From Saprospiraceae bacterium (GTDB lineage: Bacteria; Bacteroidota; Bacteroidia; Chitinophagales; Saprospiraceae), in assembly GCA_016711125.1 (NCBI GenBank), contig JADJTQ010000002.1, positions 434,001 through 498,000 on the forward strand: a stretch of DNA of 64,000 nucleotides, in the 5' to 3' direction. Under the pieces are notes generated by a model, which worked only from the letters and a program-made list of their open reading frames with translations, made no database searches and was not told the DNA's origin. The translations under genes and the position numbers were made by a program. Below, one piece after another: positions 19,183-28,227 of the stretch (position 1 is its first letter; the number at the start of each line of letters is the position of its first letter).

Positions 19183-20708
19183 ATGAACAAAGATTTTCTG
19201 CACAATTTGCATCTTAGGGAAAGAAATGTGGGTACCTGGTCTGGTTGCAATGCTTTTGGTACTAAGCAGTGCATAACTAGCAGGTCACCAGTAAATGGAC
19301 TGCTGATCGGAGAGGTCACCACAACCACAAAAGCAGAGTACGAAGAAGTTATTTCCGGAGCCCTATCTGCTTTCCAGACCTGGCGAAAATGGCCTGCGCC
19401 AAAAAGAGGTGAAATAGTAAGGCAATACGGCGAAATATTGAGAAGTCATAAAGAGGATTTAGGGCTATTGGTATCTTATGAAATGGGCAAAAGCCTTCAA
19501 GAGGGACTGGGTGAGGTCCAGGAGATGATTGATATTTGTGATTTTGCCGTTGGTCTTTCGCGCCAACTTTATGGTTTAACCATGCACTCTGAACGTCCCG
19601 ATCACCGGATGTATGAACAATGGCATCCGTTGGGAATCGTGGGTATAATTTCCGCCTTCAATTTTCCTGTCGCAGTTTGGTCTTGGAATGCAATGATTGC
19701 CATGGTTTGTGGAGATGTCTGTGTTTGGAAAAGTTCAGAAAAAACCCCGCTCTGTGCTATTGCTTGTCAACAATTGCTTAATTCTGTTTTACGGGACAAC
19801 AATGTTCCTAACGGGGTTTCAGGTATTATTTCGGGTGACAAAGAAGTTGGAAAAATGCTAGTCAATGATGCGCGAATTCCATTGATTTCTGCAACGGGAA
19901 GCTGTACCATGGGTCGAGCTGTAGGAACCACCGTAGCGGGCCGTTTAGGAAAGAGCCTGTTAGAGTTAGGGGGTAATAATGCAATTATCGTGACCCCCTA
20001 TGCCAATCTTGACTTAGTCATACGAGGTGCCGTTTTTGGAGCCATTGGTACCGCCGGCCAGCGCTGTACATCCACTCGCCGTCTAATTGTCCATTCTTCC
20101 GTTTATGATGAAGTAAAAAGAGGTTGGTATCTGCTTACAAACAATTGAAGATTGGCACTCCCTTAGATAGTGCTAATCACATGGGACCACTTATTGATCA
20201 GATTGCCGTTCAACAATATGTACAAGCACTAGATCAGGTGACTAAACAAGGTGGTACTTTTGCCGTCAGAGGCAAAGAGTTGACTGGGTCAGAATATAAG
20301 AGTGGTTGTTATGTGAGTCCGAGTATTGCCGAAGTTTCAAATGAATTGTCTATTGTACAACAAGAAACGTTTGCCCCTTTACTCTATCTGATTCGTTATG
20401 AAAGTTTGGAAGATGCTATTGCGATGCAAAACGGGGTTACTCAGGGTTTGTCATCTGCGATCATGACGAATAACCTTCAGGAAGCAGAGCTGTTTTTATC
20501 CGTTGCCGGGTCTGATTGCGGAATCGCCAATGTAAACATCGGTACCAGTGGTGCAGAAATTGGTGGAGCCTTTGGTGGTGAAAAAGAGACCGGAGGTGGT
20601 CGTGAAAGTGGATCTGATTCCTGGAGGGCGTATATGCGCCGCCAAACAAATACAATTAATTATGGTAGCCACCTGCCATTGGCCCAGGGTATTAGTTTCG
20701 AGTTTTAG
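19183..20708 (+). CDS. Aldehyde dehydrogenase, ALDH7/antiquitin type, split by a frameshift
   Basis: About 508 residues in two frames, starting at ATG 19183 (MNKDFLHNLHLRERNVG). The first part holds the cofactor-binding and catalytic core: GIISAFNFPVAVWSWN, KSSEKTPLC, LLELGGNNAIIV with the general-base Glu, and AIGTAGQRCTSTRRL with the nucleophilic Cys. The second part begins near LVSAYKQLKIGTPLD and ends with GAFGGEKETGGGRESGSD. The join is a run of five A at 20115-20119; six A give DEVKKRLVSAYKQLK. ALDH7 members oxidise alpha-aminoadipic semialdehyde (piperideine-6-carboxylate) in lysine breakdown; that role is inferred. Its stop overlaps the stop of the GH13 gene on the other strand by four bases. 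Confidence 0.87.
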
Positions 20709-22168
20709 GTAGACAATAGACATGTCTTGAAGGCCGGTAGCCTAATTACCAGCGTGTGATCCTCAAATTCTATATATGTTGGATTACTTATTGAATTTAG
20801 AAGGTCGTTTATCACCTCTGAATTCTTCCATTTTTGGGGCAATCTTGTTTTGACCTCACATTCACTTTTCCCCAGATTTAAAGCAACTATTATTGTTCCA
20901 TCCTGAAAGGACCATGACATCACCACACAATTGGTTTCTTTAGGCTCGACCTGTAGCCTGTTCCAAGCACCCAACTTAAAGACTGGTCGGTTAGTAACTG
21001 CGAGTAATTCATCGTAACACCCACTCATGCAAGAGCATGGGTATGCAGAAAGACGGAGTTGATTTTTTAAAGTACAAGGGCATTCGTCTGAAGGGAAAAA
21101 TGTGCCCATTTGTACAGGGTATCTCTGTCGTTCTCCTTTCCATTGCCCATCATAGTGCAGTCGCATACCTGGCAATGTGGCATATAAAAGGGCTGATGCT
21201 TTTGCCATTTCCTCTCCCAGGGTAGTAAGTGATCTTTCTTCATCGTGGTTTTCGATAAATCTTACAGTTTGTTCCTGATATTCAAGTGTTCCTGAAAGAT
21301 GGCCTTTCAGGTCGGAAATTTGATGGCGTTGTAGCAAATCCAACAGCGTGTTATCGTAGGTATAATCAAAGCCGAGCTGATGCAGGCGCCATTCTGTATC
21401 CCAATAAGCCTCAGCCATAAAAATAAAATGGGGATTTCGGTTTTTGATTTTTTGGATGGCCATCGACCAAAAATCTAGTTGATATCTGAGTTCAGTTGTA
21501 TGTCCCCAGGTTTTTTCAAAAATATCCGGTAAGACCAACATAGCCATATCACATCGCAAACCATCGCAGTACGATGTCAAATCATTAAGCTTCTGTTGCA
21601 TAAAAATATGGGCATCTTTCGAAAAATAATTGATTTGGACAGTATCTGACCATGCTGCGAAATATGGATCTCTTCCGTGTGCAAAATACAAGTCACCCTT
21701 CTTAAAATACGTGTATTTATCGCTTTCAAATAGATCATGATTTACCTGCAAGAACACATTAGGGTGTTCTTGAACAAGTTTTGAATCTGTGTTAAAGTGG
21801 TTGGGGATGAAGTCAAGAATCAACTTTATCCCTAGTCCATTTATCTGTTGTTTCAGCGATAAAAGATCCTGGGTGGTCCCGAGAAGATCAGATACTACAT
21901 AGTCCTCAATCGCATAGGGAGAACCAGTGATATCTTCTTTTCGCCAATGACTCGATACCCGGTCATATGACCGCACTAAATCAGGATGAAAACAGTGCTT
22001 TGCAATCGATGTTGGTGAAGTCTGCCAGACACCCATCAGCCAAATGTAGTCCACCCCTCTGTCTTTTAATTCAATCCAATAGTGATCTGGTATGTCTGAA
22101 AGCGTGGTATTTTGTCCAAAGGTCTTGATCCAGGGTCTGGTATTTATCTCGTATAAGGTAGGATACAT
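20705..22168 (-). CDS. GH13 alpha-amylase family glycosidase
   Basis: A 487-residue protein from ATG 22168 (MYPTLYEINTRPW); a TTG nine codons earlier is possible. The GH13 barrel motifs are complete: LILDFIPNHF (region I), CDGLRCDMAML with nucleophile Asp207 (region II), FMAEAYW with acid/base Glu253 (region III), and IENHDEERS with Asp309 (region IV). It lacks a signal peptide, so it should be cytoplasmic. A small C-terminal beta domain is present. Several Cys cluster near residues 365-385, which is unusual. Substrate (maltodextrin, glycogen or sucrose-like) is not readable. It lies 71 bases downstream of the alkaline phosphatase gene. Confidence 0.88.
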   Translation of the reverse strand: MYPTLYEINTRPWIKTFGQNTTLSDIPDHYWIELKDRGVDYIWLMGVWQTSPTSIAKHCFHPDLVRSYDRVSSHWRKEDITGSPYAIEDYVVSDLLGTTQDLLSLKQQINGLGIKLILDFIPNHFNTDSKLVQEHPNVFLQVNHDLFESDKYTYFKKGDLYFAHGRDPYFAAWSDTVQINYFSKDAHIFMQQKLNDLTSYCDGLRCDMAMLVLPDIFEKTWGHTTELRYQLDFWSMAIQKIKNRNPHFIFMAEAYWDTEWRLHQLGFDYTYDNTLLDLLQRHQISDLKGHLSGTLEYQEQTVRFIENHDEERSLTTLGEEMAKASALLYATLPGMRLHYDGQWKGERQRYPVQMGTFFPSDECPCTLKNQLRLSAYPCSCMSGCYDELLAVTNRPVFKLGAWNRLQVEPKETNCVVMSWSFQDGTIIVALNLGKSECEVKTRLPQKWKNSEVINDLLNSISNPTYIEFEDHTLVIRLPAFKTCLLST

Positions 22169-22239
22169 GGATACTTGATCGTTGACGGAAATCAAATGTT
22201 GAATTTCTTAGGATTTGGGGAATGATTACTAGGCAAAGC

Positions 22240-23355
22240 TTATTGAGCGCTACCATTTATCTTAAGAATTTGCTGGATCTTCTGGGGAATGTCTGAATTA
22301 GGATAAATACCAGCAAATTTATCACTACCAGGTCCATAGGCAAATACCGGAATCATGGTGCCGGTGTGATCTTTCGAGACAAAAGCCACTACTGGCTTCC
22401 CTTTTTTATCTTGACGCACTATGGCAAAGCCTCCCGTTTCGTGATCAGCAGTTACAATGACCAGCGTTTCTTTATCTCTAGCAGCAAAATCCAGGATTTT
22501 TCCGATAACCATATCAAATTCTTCCAATTCATCCATAACCATTTCTGCTACATTGGCATGTCCACCCCAATCTATTTGTGAGCCCTCAATCATCAGAAAG
22601 AACCCCTTGGGAGATCGCTTTTGCAAATAGGCAATACCGCGCTCACAAGCATCAGGAAAACAGGTTCTGCCCGCCAAATGACTGATGGGCTCACTATCGG
22701 CTGAAAAGTACATGAACCTTTTTTGTGGAGATATATTTAAATCAATAATTTCTCCATCCAGATAACTTTTGACTACAACATCTTGATTTGTCAGCTCCTG
22801 GATTAAATCCCGATCATCGACTGATCGTCGATCAAAGTATTGTCTACCTCCACCAACCAGGTAATCAACGTCAACCTTTAGAAAATCTGTTGCGATCTCT
22901 TCGTACATACTTCGCTGAGGTTGGTACGACACAAATGCTGCGGGTGTTGCATGGGTCATCGAGCAGGTTACCACCATACCGGTGGCCCAACCAAGATCAT
23001 GCATTTGTTCTAATATCGATGGTGGAGCCTTTTCTTTCTCACTACTGCCAAATGTATTTTTATCTGCCTTGATACCCCTTGCCAACGCGGCGGCAGCGGC
23101 AGCTGAGTCGGTCACCAAATCATCCTTGCAGTCAGTCTTTTGCAAACCGATCGTTTTGAAGCGTTCCATTTGAAGTCCCCTCCTACTGTTGTACATAGTA
23201 CCGGTAATTTGAGAAAGGCCCATACCGTCGCCAATCATAAGGATGACATTTTTAGGAGGTTTAGGGGCATTGTGAAGAGCATTTTGGTTCATTCCCGCGG
23301 GAGAAGAACAGGCAAATATGCCAAATGATATGTAAAGGATAAGTAGAATACGCAT
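22240..23355 (-). CDS. Alkaline phosphatase lipoprotein
   Basis: A 371-residue PhoA-fold enzyme. The N-terminus is a lipoprotein signal with the lipobox GIFAC (Cys16). Metal and catalytic residues are visible: MIGDGMGLSQ (Asp43), VTDSAAAAAALARG with the phosphoserine Ser84, CSMTHATPAAFVSY, MIEGSQIDWGGHAN, and VTADHETGGFAI. It hydrolyses phosphomonoesters in the periplasm to supply phosphate. I see no clear Pho-box. Probably expressed with the downstream GH13 gene. Confidence 0.93.
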   Translation of the reverse strand: MRILLILYISFGIFACSSPAGMNQNALHNAPKPPKNVILMIGDGMGLSQITGTMYNSRRGLQMERFKTIGLQKTDCKDDLVTDSAAAAAALARGIKADKNTFGSSEKEKAPPSILEQMHDLGWATGMVVTCSMTHATPAAFVSYQPQRSMYEEIATDFLKVDVDYLVGGGRQYFDRRSVDDRDLIQELTNQDVVVKSYLDGEIIDLNISPQKRFMYFSADSEPISHLAGRTCFPDACERGIAYLQKRSPKGFFLMIEGSQIDWGGHANVAEMVMDELEEFDMVIGKILDFAARDKETLVIVTADHETGGFAIVRQDKKGKPVVAFVSKDHTGTMIPVFAYGPGSDKFAGIYPNSDIPQKIQQILKINGSAQ

Positions 23356-23405
23356 ATTAGACTTTGCTTATTTCTATTGTATATTGACTCTGAATTTACT
23401 AATCT

Positions 23406-24431
23406 ATGTTAAACATAATGGTTCAAGTTTGTATCAAGTACGTTTTATTTTGCTTGATTGCATTCTTAACAGTTTGTTTGCGAGCTCAGGGTCCGAAGAC
23501 TTTGTCAAAACTCACTCTATTTGACCGACTGGAAACTGAATCTCAGCTTAAAATAGAATTATCCATTCAAGTAGATTCCTTGATCATTATGAAACTCCGG
23601 CCATTCGTATCGAAGGGCAGTATGAATTTTGAATTTGAAGATGCTGAATTTGAACTACCCGTTAAGGTTTCTGTCAGAGGAAAGTACAGGCGCCGAACTT
23701 GCGATTTTCCGCCTTTACTCTTAGATTTTCCCAAAGATGAACTTAAAGATCAAGGTTTTAAAAAATCCGACGAGTACAAACTGGTTACTCATTGTCTATC
23801 CAATAAAGAAGCACAAAACTATCTTTTTAGAGAACATCTGATATATGAAATGTATCGGGAATTGGATAGTCTGGCATACCGTTCCATAGTTTTTCCAATA
23901 AAGTACATCGATACGGATACCAGACAGGTTACCAGAAGCTATGGTATGTTATTGGAAAGCAATGATGAGCTTAAGGATCGTCTGGATGGCAAATGGTGCG
24001 ATTGTATGGGTCTTGATGCCGAGCTAATCAATGACTACTATCGAGAGTTGGTGATATTCTTTCAATACATGATTGGCAACAAAGACATTAATATGCAAAT
24101 TGAGCATAATGTGAGATTTCTCGAGGGTAAAAAGTATGATAAAAAAATACCCATTCCTTATGATTTTGATTTTTCGGCCTTTGTACGTGCCCCCTATGTT
24201 TTTTCTGACCAGAGCGTTACCTACGATCGATCACCATTGATCATGGGAAAAAATGCTGTCGAGTTTGATAAAGTACTTACCCTGTTCAAACTAAGAAAGC
24301 AACGGTTTTTCCAGATCATTAACGAGTTCAAACTACTATCGAAGAGACATAAAAAGCGCTGTTTAAAATTTATGGAAGACTTCTATAAACTGATTGAGAA
24401 ACCAAACTTTAAACAGAAATATTTTCGCTAG
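23406..24431 (+). CDS. Exported CotH-kinase-like protein of unknown function
   Basis: A 341-residue protein with a signal peptide ending near CLRAQ. The middle has VSVRGKYRRRTCDFPPLLLDF, SYGMLLESNDELKDRL and IPIPYDFDFSAFV, with the preceding MIGNKDINMQIEHNVRF. These parallel the RGxxS, substrate-loop and D-x-D segments of CotH-like atypical kinases found in many Bacteroidota envelope proteins. I infer a kinase-like fold, but catalysis is not proven. It stands alone between two minus-strand operons. Note C is more frequent than G on its coding strand, opposite to the neighbouring plus-strand gene ctaA. Confidence 0.6.
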   Translation: MLNIMVQVCIKYVLFCLIAFLTVCLRAQGPKTLSKLTLFDRLETESQLKIELSIQVDSLIIMKLRPFVSKGSMNFEFEDAEFELPVKVSVRGKYRRRTCDFPPLLLDFPKDELKDQGFKKSDEYKLVTHCLSNKEAQNYLFREHLIYEMYRELDSLAYRSIVFPIKYIDTDTRQVTRSYGMLLESNDELKDRLDGKWCDCMGLDAELINDYYRELVIFFQYMIGNKDINMQIEHNVRFLEGKKYDKKIPIPYDFDFSAFVRAPYVFSDQSVTYDRSPLIMGKNAVEFDKVLTLFKLRKQRFFQIINEFKLLSKRHKKRCLKFMEDFYKLIEKPNFKQKYFR

Positions 24432-24449
24432 TCCTTTAGAGTTTGTGAC

Positions 24450-24794
24450 TTATTGTTCGCTCAATTTAGGATTATTATGATGTCTTTCCCGATCTCTCAG
24501 AGTCTTCTTTTCGAGGTTGTCTGATAGTATTTTTTCGAGATCAATTCCTGTTTGGTTTGCAATGCAGGTTAAGACAAAGATGACGTCCCCCAGTTCCTCC
24601 GAAAGCATATTGGTCTGCTCCTGGTCACTGATCGATTGCTTAAAAGATTGTTCCCCATACATCCTTGCGATAAGTCTGGCCAGTTCACCAACCTCTTCCA
24701 TAAGTATTATGGTGTTGGTTTTTACATCAAAATATCGAACTCCATGATTACTAATCCACGAGTCAACTTCTTGTTGCCATTCATTTATATTCAT
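24450..24794 (-). CDS. MazG-like nucleotide pyrophosphohydrolase
   Basis: A 114-residue single-domain MazG/RS21-C6-type protein. The metal-binding ExxE...ExxD pattern is visible as LMEEVGELARLIARM followed by LSEELGDVIFVLTC. Such all-alpha NTP pyrophosphatases remove non-canonical or excess nucleotides. It is the last gene of a three-gene operon; its ATG overlaps the stop of dtd by one base. The exact nucleotide is unknown. Confidence 0.85.
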   Translation of the reverse strand: MNINEWQQEVDSWISNHGVRYFDVKTNTIILMEEVGELARLIARMYGEQSFKQSISDQEQTNMLSEELGDVIFVLTCIANQTGIDLEKILSDNLEKKTLRDRERHHNNPKLSEQ

Positions 24795-25246
24795 TATTCT
24801 CTCGTTCTTGAGTCAATGATGATCGTTACTGGTCCATCATTCCGCAAATCAATTTTCATATCAGCACCAAATAGACCCTTTTTAATTTCTGTGTTGCACA
24901 GCTTAGCTATCTCCTGAATAAATTGCCGATACATCTGCTCGGCAAAACCAGGCTTGCCTGCCTTAATGAAAGATGGACGATTCCCTTTTTTAGTACTGGC
25001 ATATAGCGTAAATTGACTGATGATCATTATTTCACCCGCCACGTCTTCAATTGAAAGATTCATCTTAGATGCTCCATCTGAAAAGATTCTCAGATTCACA
25101 ATCTTTTTACACAACCACTGGATATCTGAATGCTCATCGTCATCTTCAACACCAAGTAAGATCAACATTCCCTTACCTATTGAGGCATAAAGCGTTTGGT
25201 CAATGGTTACCGATGCGTGAGCAACTCTCTGTATAACACATCTCAT
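24794..25246 (-). CDS. dtd: D-aminoacyl-tRNA deacylase
   Basis: A 150-residue DTD of normal length. Both cross-subunit active-site motifs are present: SQFTLYASTKKGNRPSF (the SQFTL motif) and NDGPVTIIID (the NxGPVT motif). It hydrolyses D-amino acids such as D-Tyr from tRNA and also proof-reads glycine on tRNA-Ala. It follows the SRAP-like gene by three bases and is coupled to the MazG-like gene, so the three form an operon. Confidence 0.97.
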   Translation of the reverse strand: MRCVIQRVAHASVTIDQTLYASIGKGMLILLGVEDDDEHSDIQWLCKKIVNLRIFSDGASKMNLSIEDVAGEIMIISQFTLYASTKKGNRPSFIKAGKPGFAEQMYRQFIQEIAKLCNTEIKKGLFGADMKIDLRNDGPVTIIIDSRTRE

Positions 25247-25249
25247 TAT

Positions 25250-25888
25250 TTAGAATAGCAATACTTGACCTTCTTGATGAGGTTGATGCAAGACCTTACT
25301 ATTGAAACCCTTTACAAATATCTTCTGAGAAACAATGTGTGTCTTCAGGGGAACTGGTAATGTCGTTTGCAGGAGCTTAATCACCTGGGCCACAGGCAGA
25401 AAGTCAAGCCATCTCCATGCCTTATCCTGATCAAAAAGCACTGGTTCGTGGTCGCAAAATTCCCGTAAAGACTTTCTCGAAGGTCTCGATATTATTGTGA
25501 AACCATATTGATCAGTCTGAGTCTTAAAGTATATCGCAGGATAAAACATGATATCGGACTCTAAGTAAACACGTATTGGGCGTCGTTCGGAATCCCTCCA
25601 TACATAAAAGCTATCAGCTAAAATAATGCATCGCTGGGTTCGGAAGGACAATCGGAAGGTTGGCTTGACGTGAACTTGTCTAAAGTCTATGAGAGGGAGA
25701 TTTATTTGATCGGATTTTGGATTTACGCCCCAGCTTCCTTTGACCAGAAACCCATCTTGTGCTATCAGCATATTGACCGAATCTAACAGATCTACGTGAT
25801 AACTGTGAGTTAAAGGAGTTTTAGGCATCGAATTTTTGAAAATCCGCTCCAGATCACCTTTTTCGATTATCGATGAAAATCGCTTCAT
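25250..25888 (-). CDS. SRAP-domain (YedK/HMCES-like) protein with degenerate active site
   Basis: A 212-residue protein alignable by eye to the SOS-response-associated peptidase family: KPTFRLSFRTQRCIILADSF matches the KPxFR...RRCLIPADGF core, and REFCDHEPVLF matches the EFHDRMPVIL segment. The expected N-terminus MCGR is replaced by MKRF, so Cys2, which crosslinks abasic DNA and acts as the nucleophile, is missing. The catalytic Glu of FYEW is Val (FYVW), and the catalytic His aligns with Cys. It therefore looks like a pseudoenzyme, perhaps one that still binds DNA. It heads the operon with dtd and lies next to the suspected origin. Confidence 0.75.
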   Translation of the reverse strand: MKRFSSIIEKGDLERIFKNSMPKTPLTHSYHVDLLDSVNMLIAQDGFLVKGSWGVNPKSDQINLPLIDFRQVHVKPTFRLSFRTQRCIILADSFYVWRDSERRPIRVYLESDIMFYPAIYFKTQTDQYGFTIISRPSRKSLREFCDHEPVLFDQDKAWRWLDFLPVAQVIKLLQTTLPVPLKTHIVSQKIFVKGFNSKVLHQPHQEGQVLLF

Positions 25889-26358
25889 GAATTTATGTTG
25901 AGGCCCCTAATCAAGTTATAAACATCACATATATTCGTTATTTATAGAATACTGTAATAGAGTCTCTTACAAATATACATCAAATATTATTTATTTTCAT
26001 TTTTTCAACATCTTTCCACATAGTCGTAATGTTATCCACTAATCACCCACCGAAAATTACTCAACTGTTTGTTTACAGGATCTTTTCCATTAGAAATGAA
26101 CACAACTATGCTGACAGCAAACAGAATATTTGCTTTATTTTTTGAACACATGACTTATTCCACATCTCTGGATAACTGCATTAATATTTTGATATTCAAT
26201 GAACTATATTGTGGGTCATTTGTGAATTAAGCTTATAAATTTGTTTAATACTGAATTACCAAATGGATCTATGATAAGAATTCTACATTTAAACAGAGAT
26301 GATGATGGGTTTGAAAGATAGATTTAAATTTCTTTTCGTCATTAATACAGATCGGTGA
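25889..26358. other. Candidate chromosomal replication origin (oriC), gene-free 470 bp
   Basis: An AT-rich region without a credible gene. It has DnaA-box-like motifs (consensus TTATCCACA). Two match at 8 of 9: TTATCCACT at 26032-26040 on plus, and TTATCCAGA at 26167-26175 on minus. Two match at 7 of 9: 26012-26020 and 26156-26164. Very AT-rich stretches flank them (25918-26010, 26225-26300) and could serve for unwinding. Two parS-type palindromes lie 3-4 kb to the right, and local G/C bias changes here. No dnaA gene is nearby, which is common in this phylum. I see no perfect DnaA box, so this remains a candidate. Confidence 0.5.
26236..26243 (+). promoter_or_regulatory. Putative -7 element before ctaA
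   Basis: TAAATTTG fits the Bacteroidota -7 consensus TAnnTTTG. The nearest upstream TTTG (26219-26222) is only 13 bases away, too close for a normal -33 element. It would give a leader of about 110 bases for ctaA. It may instead simply be part of the AT-rich origin region. Confidence 0.3.
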
Positions 26359-27423
26359 ATGTTAGTACACAATAGATGGATCTTAGCTTGGATGGTAACT
26401 GGTTTGGTAATGGTTTTTATGCAAATTATTATCGGGGGAGTGACCAGATTGACCGGATCAGGCCTGTCTATCACAAAGTGGGAGATTGTTACTGGATCTA
26501 TCCCGCCAATTTCCAGGCATGCGTGGAAAGAGGCCTTTGATGCATATAAAGGCACTCCGCAATACAAGAAGATAAATTCAGGAATGTCATTGAATGAATT
26601 TAAGTTCATTTACTTTTGGGAGTACTTGCATCGTTTTTGGGCTAGATTAATGGGCCTGGTATTTATTGGGCCATATATGTACTTTGCGAAGAAGAATTGG
26701 ATTTCAGGGAAGATTAAAGGAATGTTGTTTAGAGTGGTGGCACTGGCTGCAATAGTCGGTCTATTTGGCTGGATTATGGTAGCCAGCGGTCTTATTGATC
26801 GACCTTGGGTCAATGCCTATAAATTGTCGATACACCTTTGTCTAGCATTAATGGTTTATGGCTATTTGCTCTGGACGTATCTGAATGCTGCGTTTCCTGC
26901 TATGAAAGTACTAAGCAGGATGAGGGGTAGTGTTGGTTTTTTTCTTACTTTACTGATAGTGCAAGTATTTCTGGGTGGTATGATGTCTGGTATGAGAGCT
27001 GCACTGATTTATCATTCATGGCCGGATATTGGTGGCGAGATGGTACCTCGATTATTGATGGATACAAGTGCCTGGAGTGTTGGTAATTTTGTGGATTACG
27101 ATAAATCTTTGTTCCTGGTTACCTTGGTACAGTTCAGTCATCGGGTAGTGGCATATGTGTTGATAATGAGCGGTTTATACATTGTCTTTTGCATTTTTAG
27201 GCATGCAAAAAATAGGCAAGAAAGGTGGATAAGTAGAGTGTTTATAATGTTGTTAATAATTCAGGTTGCACTGGGAATTACTGTGCTTCTAAAGAGTATG
27301 GGTACCATTCCTGTATTGTACGGTGTTTTACATCAGGGAGGTGCTGTATTATTGTTAACAGCGGTAATAGTGCTGTATTACTTTATAACCCATGAAAGAA
27401 TTGTCGCTTTATCTATTAAATAG
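26359..27423 (+). CDS. ctaA: Heme A synthase (Cox15/CtaA)
   Basis: A 354-residue membrane protein with about eight transmembrane helices. Family signatures are GGVTRLTGSGLSITKWE near the N-terminus, FIYFWEYLHRFWARLMG with a heme-ligand His, the NAYKLSIHLCLAL segment, and the late QFSHRVVAYVL and VLHQGGAVLLL histidines. It oxidises heme O to heme A for aa3-type cytochrome oxidase, so the organism respires aerobically. No other oxidase genes are here. Its coding strand is strongly G-rich relative to C compared with plus-strand genes left of 25.9 kb. Confidence 0.95.
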   Translation: MLVHNRWILAWMVTGLVMVFMQIIIGGVTRLTGSGLSITKWEIVTGSIPPISRHAWKEAFDAYKGTPQYKKINSGMSLNEFKFIYFWEYLHRFWARLMGLVFIGPYMYFAKKNWISGKIKGMLFRVVALAAIVGLFGWIMVASGLIDRPWVNAYKLSIHLCLALMVYGYLLWTYLNAAFPAMKVLSRMRGSVGFFLTLLIVQVFLGGMMSGMRAALIYHSWPDIGGEMVPRLLMDTSAWSVGNFVDYDKSLFLVTLVQFSHRVVAYVLIMSGLYIVFCIFRHAKNRQERWISRVFIMLLIIQVALGITVLLKSMGTIPVLYGVLHQGGAVLLLTAVIVLYYFITHERIVALSIK

Positions 27424-27438
27424 TACTAATTTCTGAAA

Positions 27439-28227
27439 ATGACGGAACATGAACTAAAAGTATCTGGTGAGTATACTTATTTGGATATCGGACCAAGATC
27501 TGAATTTCCACTTGTGCTGCTCCATGGATTGTTTGGCACTGCTAGCAATTTTGATGCTTTGATTAATCATTTTAGTGGCAATAGGAGGATTGTAATGCCG
27601 ATACTTCCGATTTTTGAGATGTCGATACGAAAGGTATCTCTTAGCGGCTTGCTAGAATATATAGAAGCATTTATTTTACATATGAGTTTCAAAAAAGTGC
27701 ATTTATTGGGTAATTCTCTGGGTGGGCATTTAGCGATTATTTATTCTTTGGATAACCAGAGTATGATAAAGTCCCTGACATTGACGGGAAGTTCCGGACT
27801 TTACGAAAGTGCATTTGGTACAAGTTTTCCAAAAAGGGAGGATTACGAATTTATAAGGAAGAAAGTTCAATTGACATTTTATGATCCGAATATGGCTACC
27901 AAAGAAATGGTAGATGAAGTTTTCGGTATTGTGAATGACAGAATGAAGGGTATTCGTGTTATTAAGACGGCGAAGTCAGCAATCAGACATAATGTTGAAA
28001 ATAGGTTACATGAATTGAATGTGCCGTGTCTTTTGGTGTGGGGTAAGCAGGATACTATTACACCTGCATTTGTAGGCGAGAAATTCAGGGACCTGCTAAG
28101 TAATTCAAAATTGGAGATCCTTGAGGAATGTGGACATGCTCCAATGCTAGAAAAAGCATCATCTTTCAATAGGATATTGGAGGAATTTTTACACGATGTG
28201 GAGAAAGAGGAAACGGGAGAGGAGTAG
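27439..28227 (+). CDS. Alpha/beta-fold hydrolase
   Basis: A 262-residue alpha/beta hydrolase. The oxyanion loop LLHGLFGTASNF, the nucleophile elbow LLGNSLGGHLAI (Ser93), the acid in WGKQDTITP and the base in ECGHAPMLEK complete the triad. It has no signal peptide, so it is cytoplasmic. It follows ctaA by 15 bases and is probably co-transcribed. The substrate cannot be read; esterase-like members of this group are numerous in Bacteroidota. Confidence 0.88.
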   Translation: MTEHELKVSGEYTYLDIGPRSEFPLVLLHGLFGTASNFDALINHFSGNRRIVMPILPIFEMSIRKVSLSGLLEYIEAFILHMSFKKVHLLGNSLGGHLAIIYSLDNQSMIKSLTLTGSSGLYESAFGTSFPKREDYEFIRKKVQLTFYDPNMATKEMVDEVFGIVNDRMKGIRVIKTAKSAIRHNVENRLHELNVPCLLVWGKQDTITPAFVGEKFRDLLSNSKLEILEECGHAPMLEKASSFNRILEEFLHDVEKEETGEE

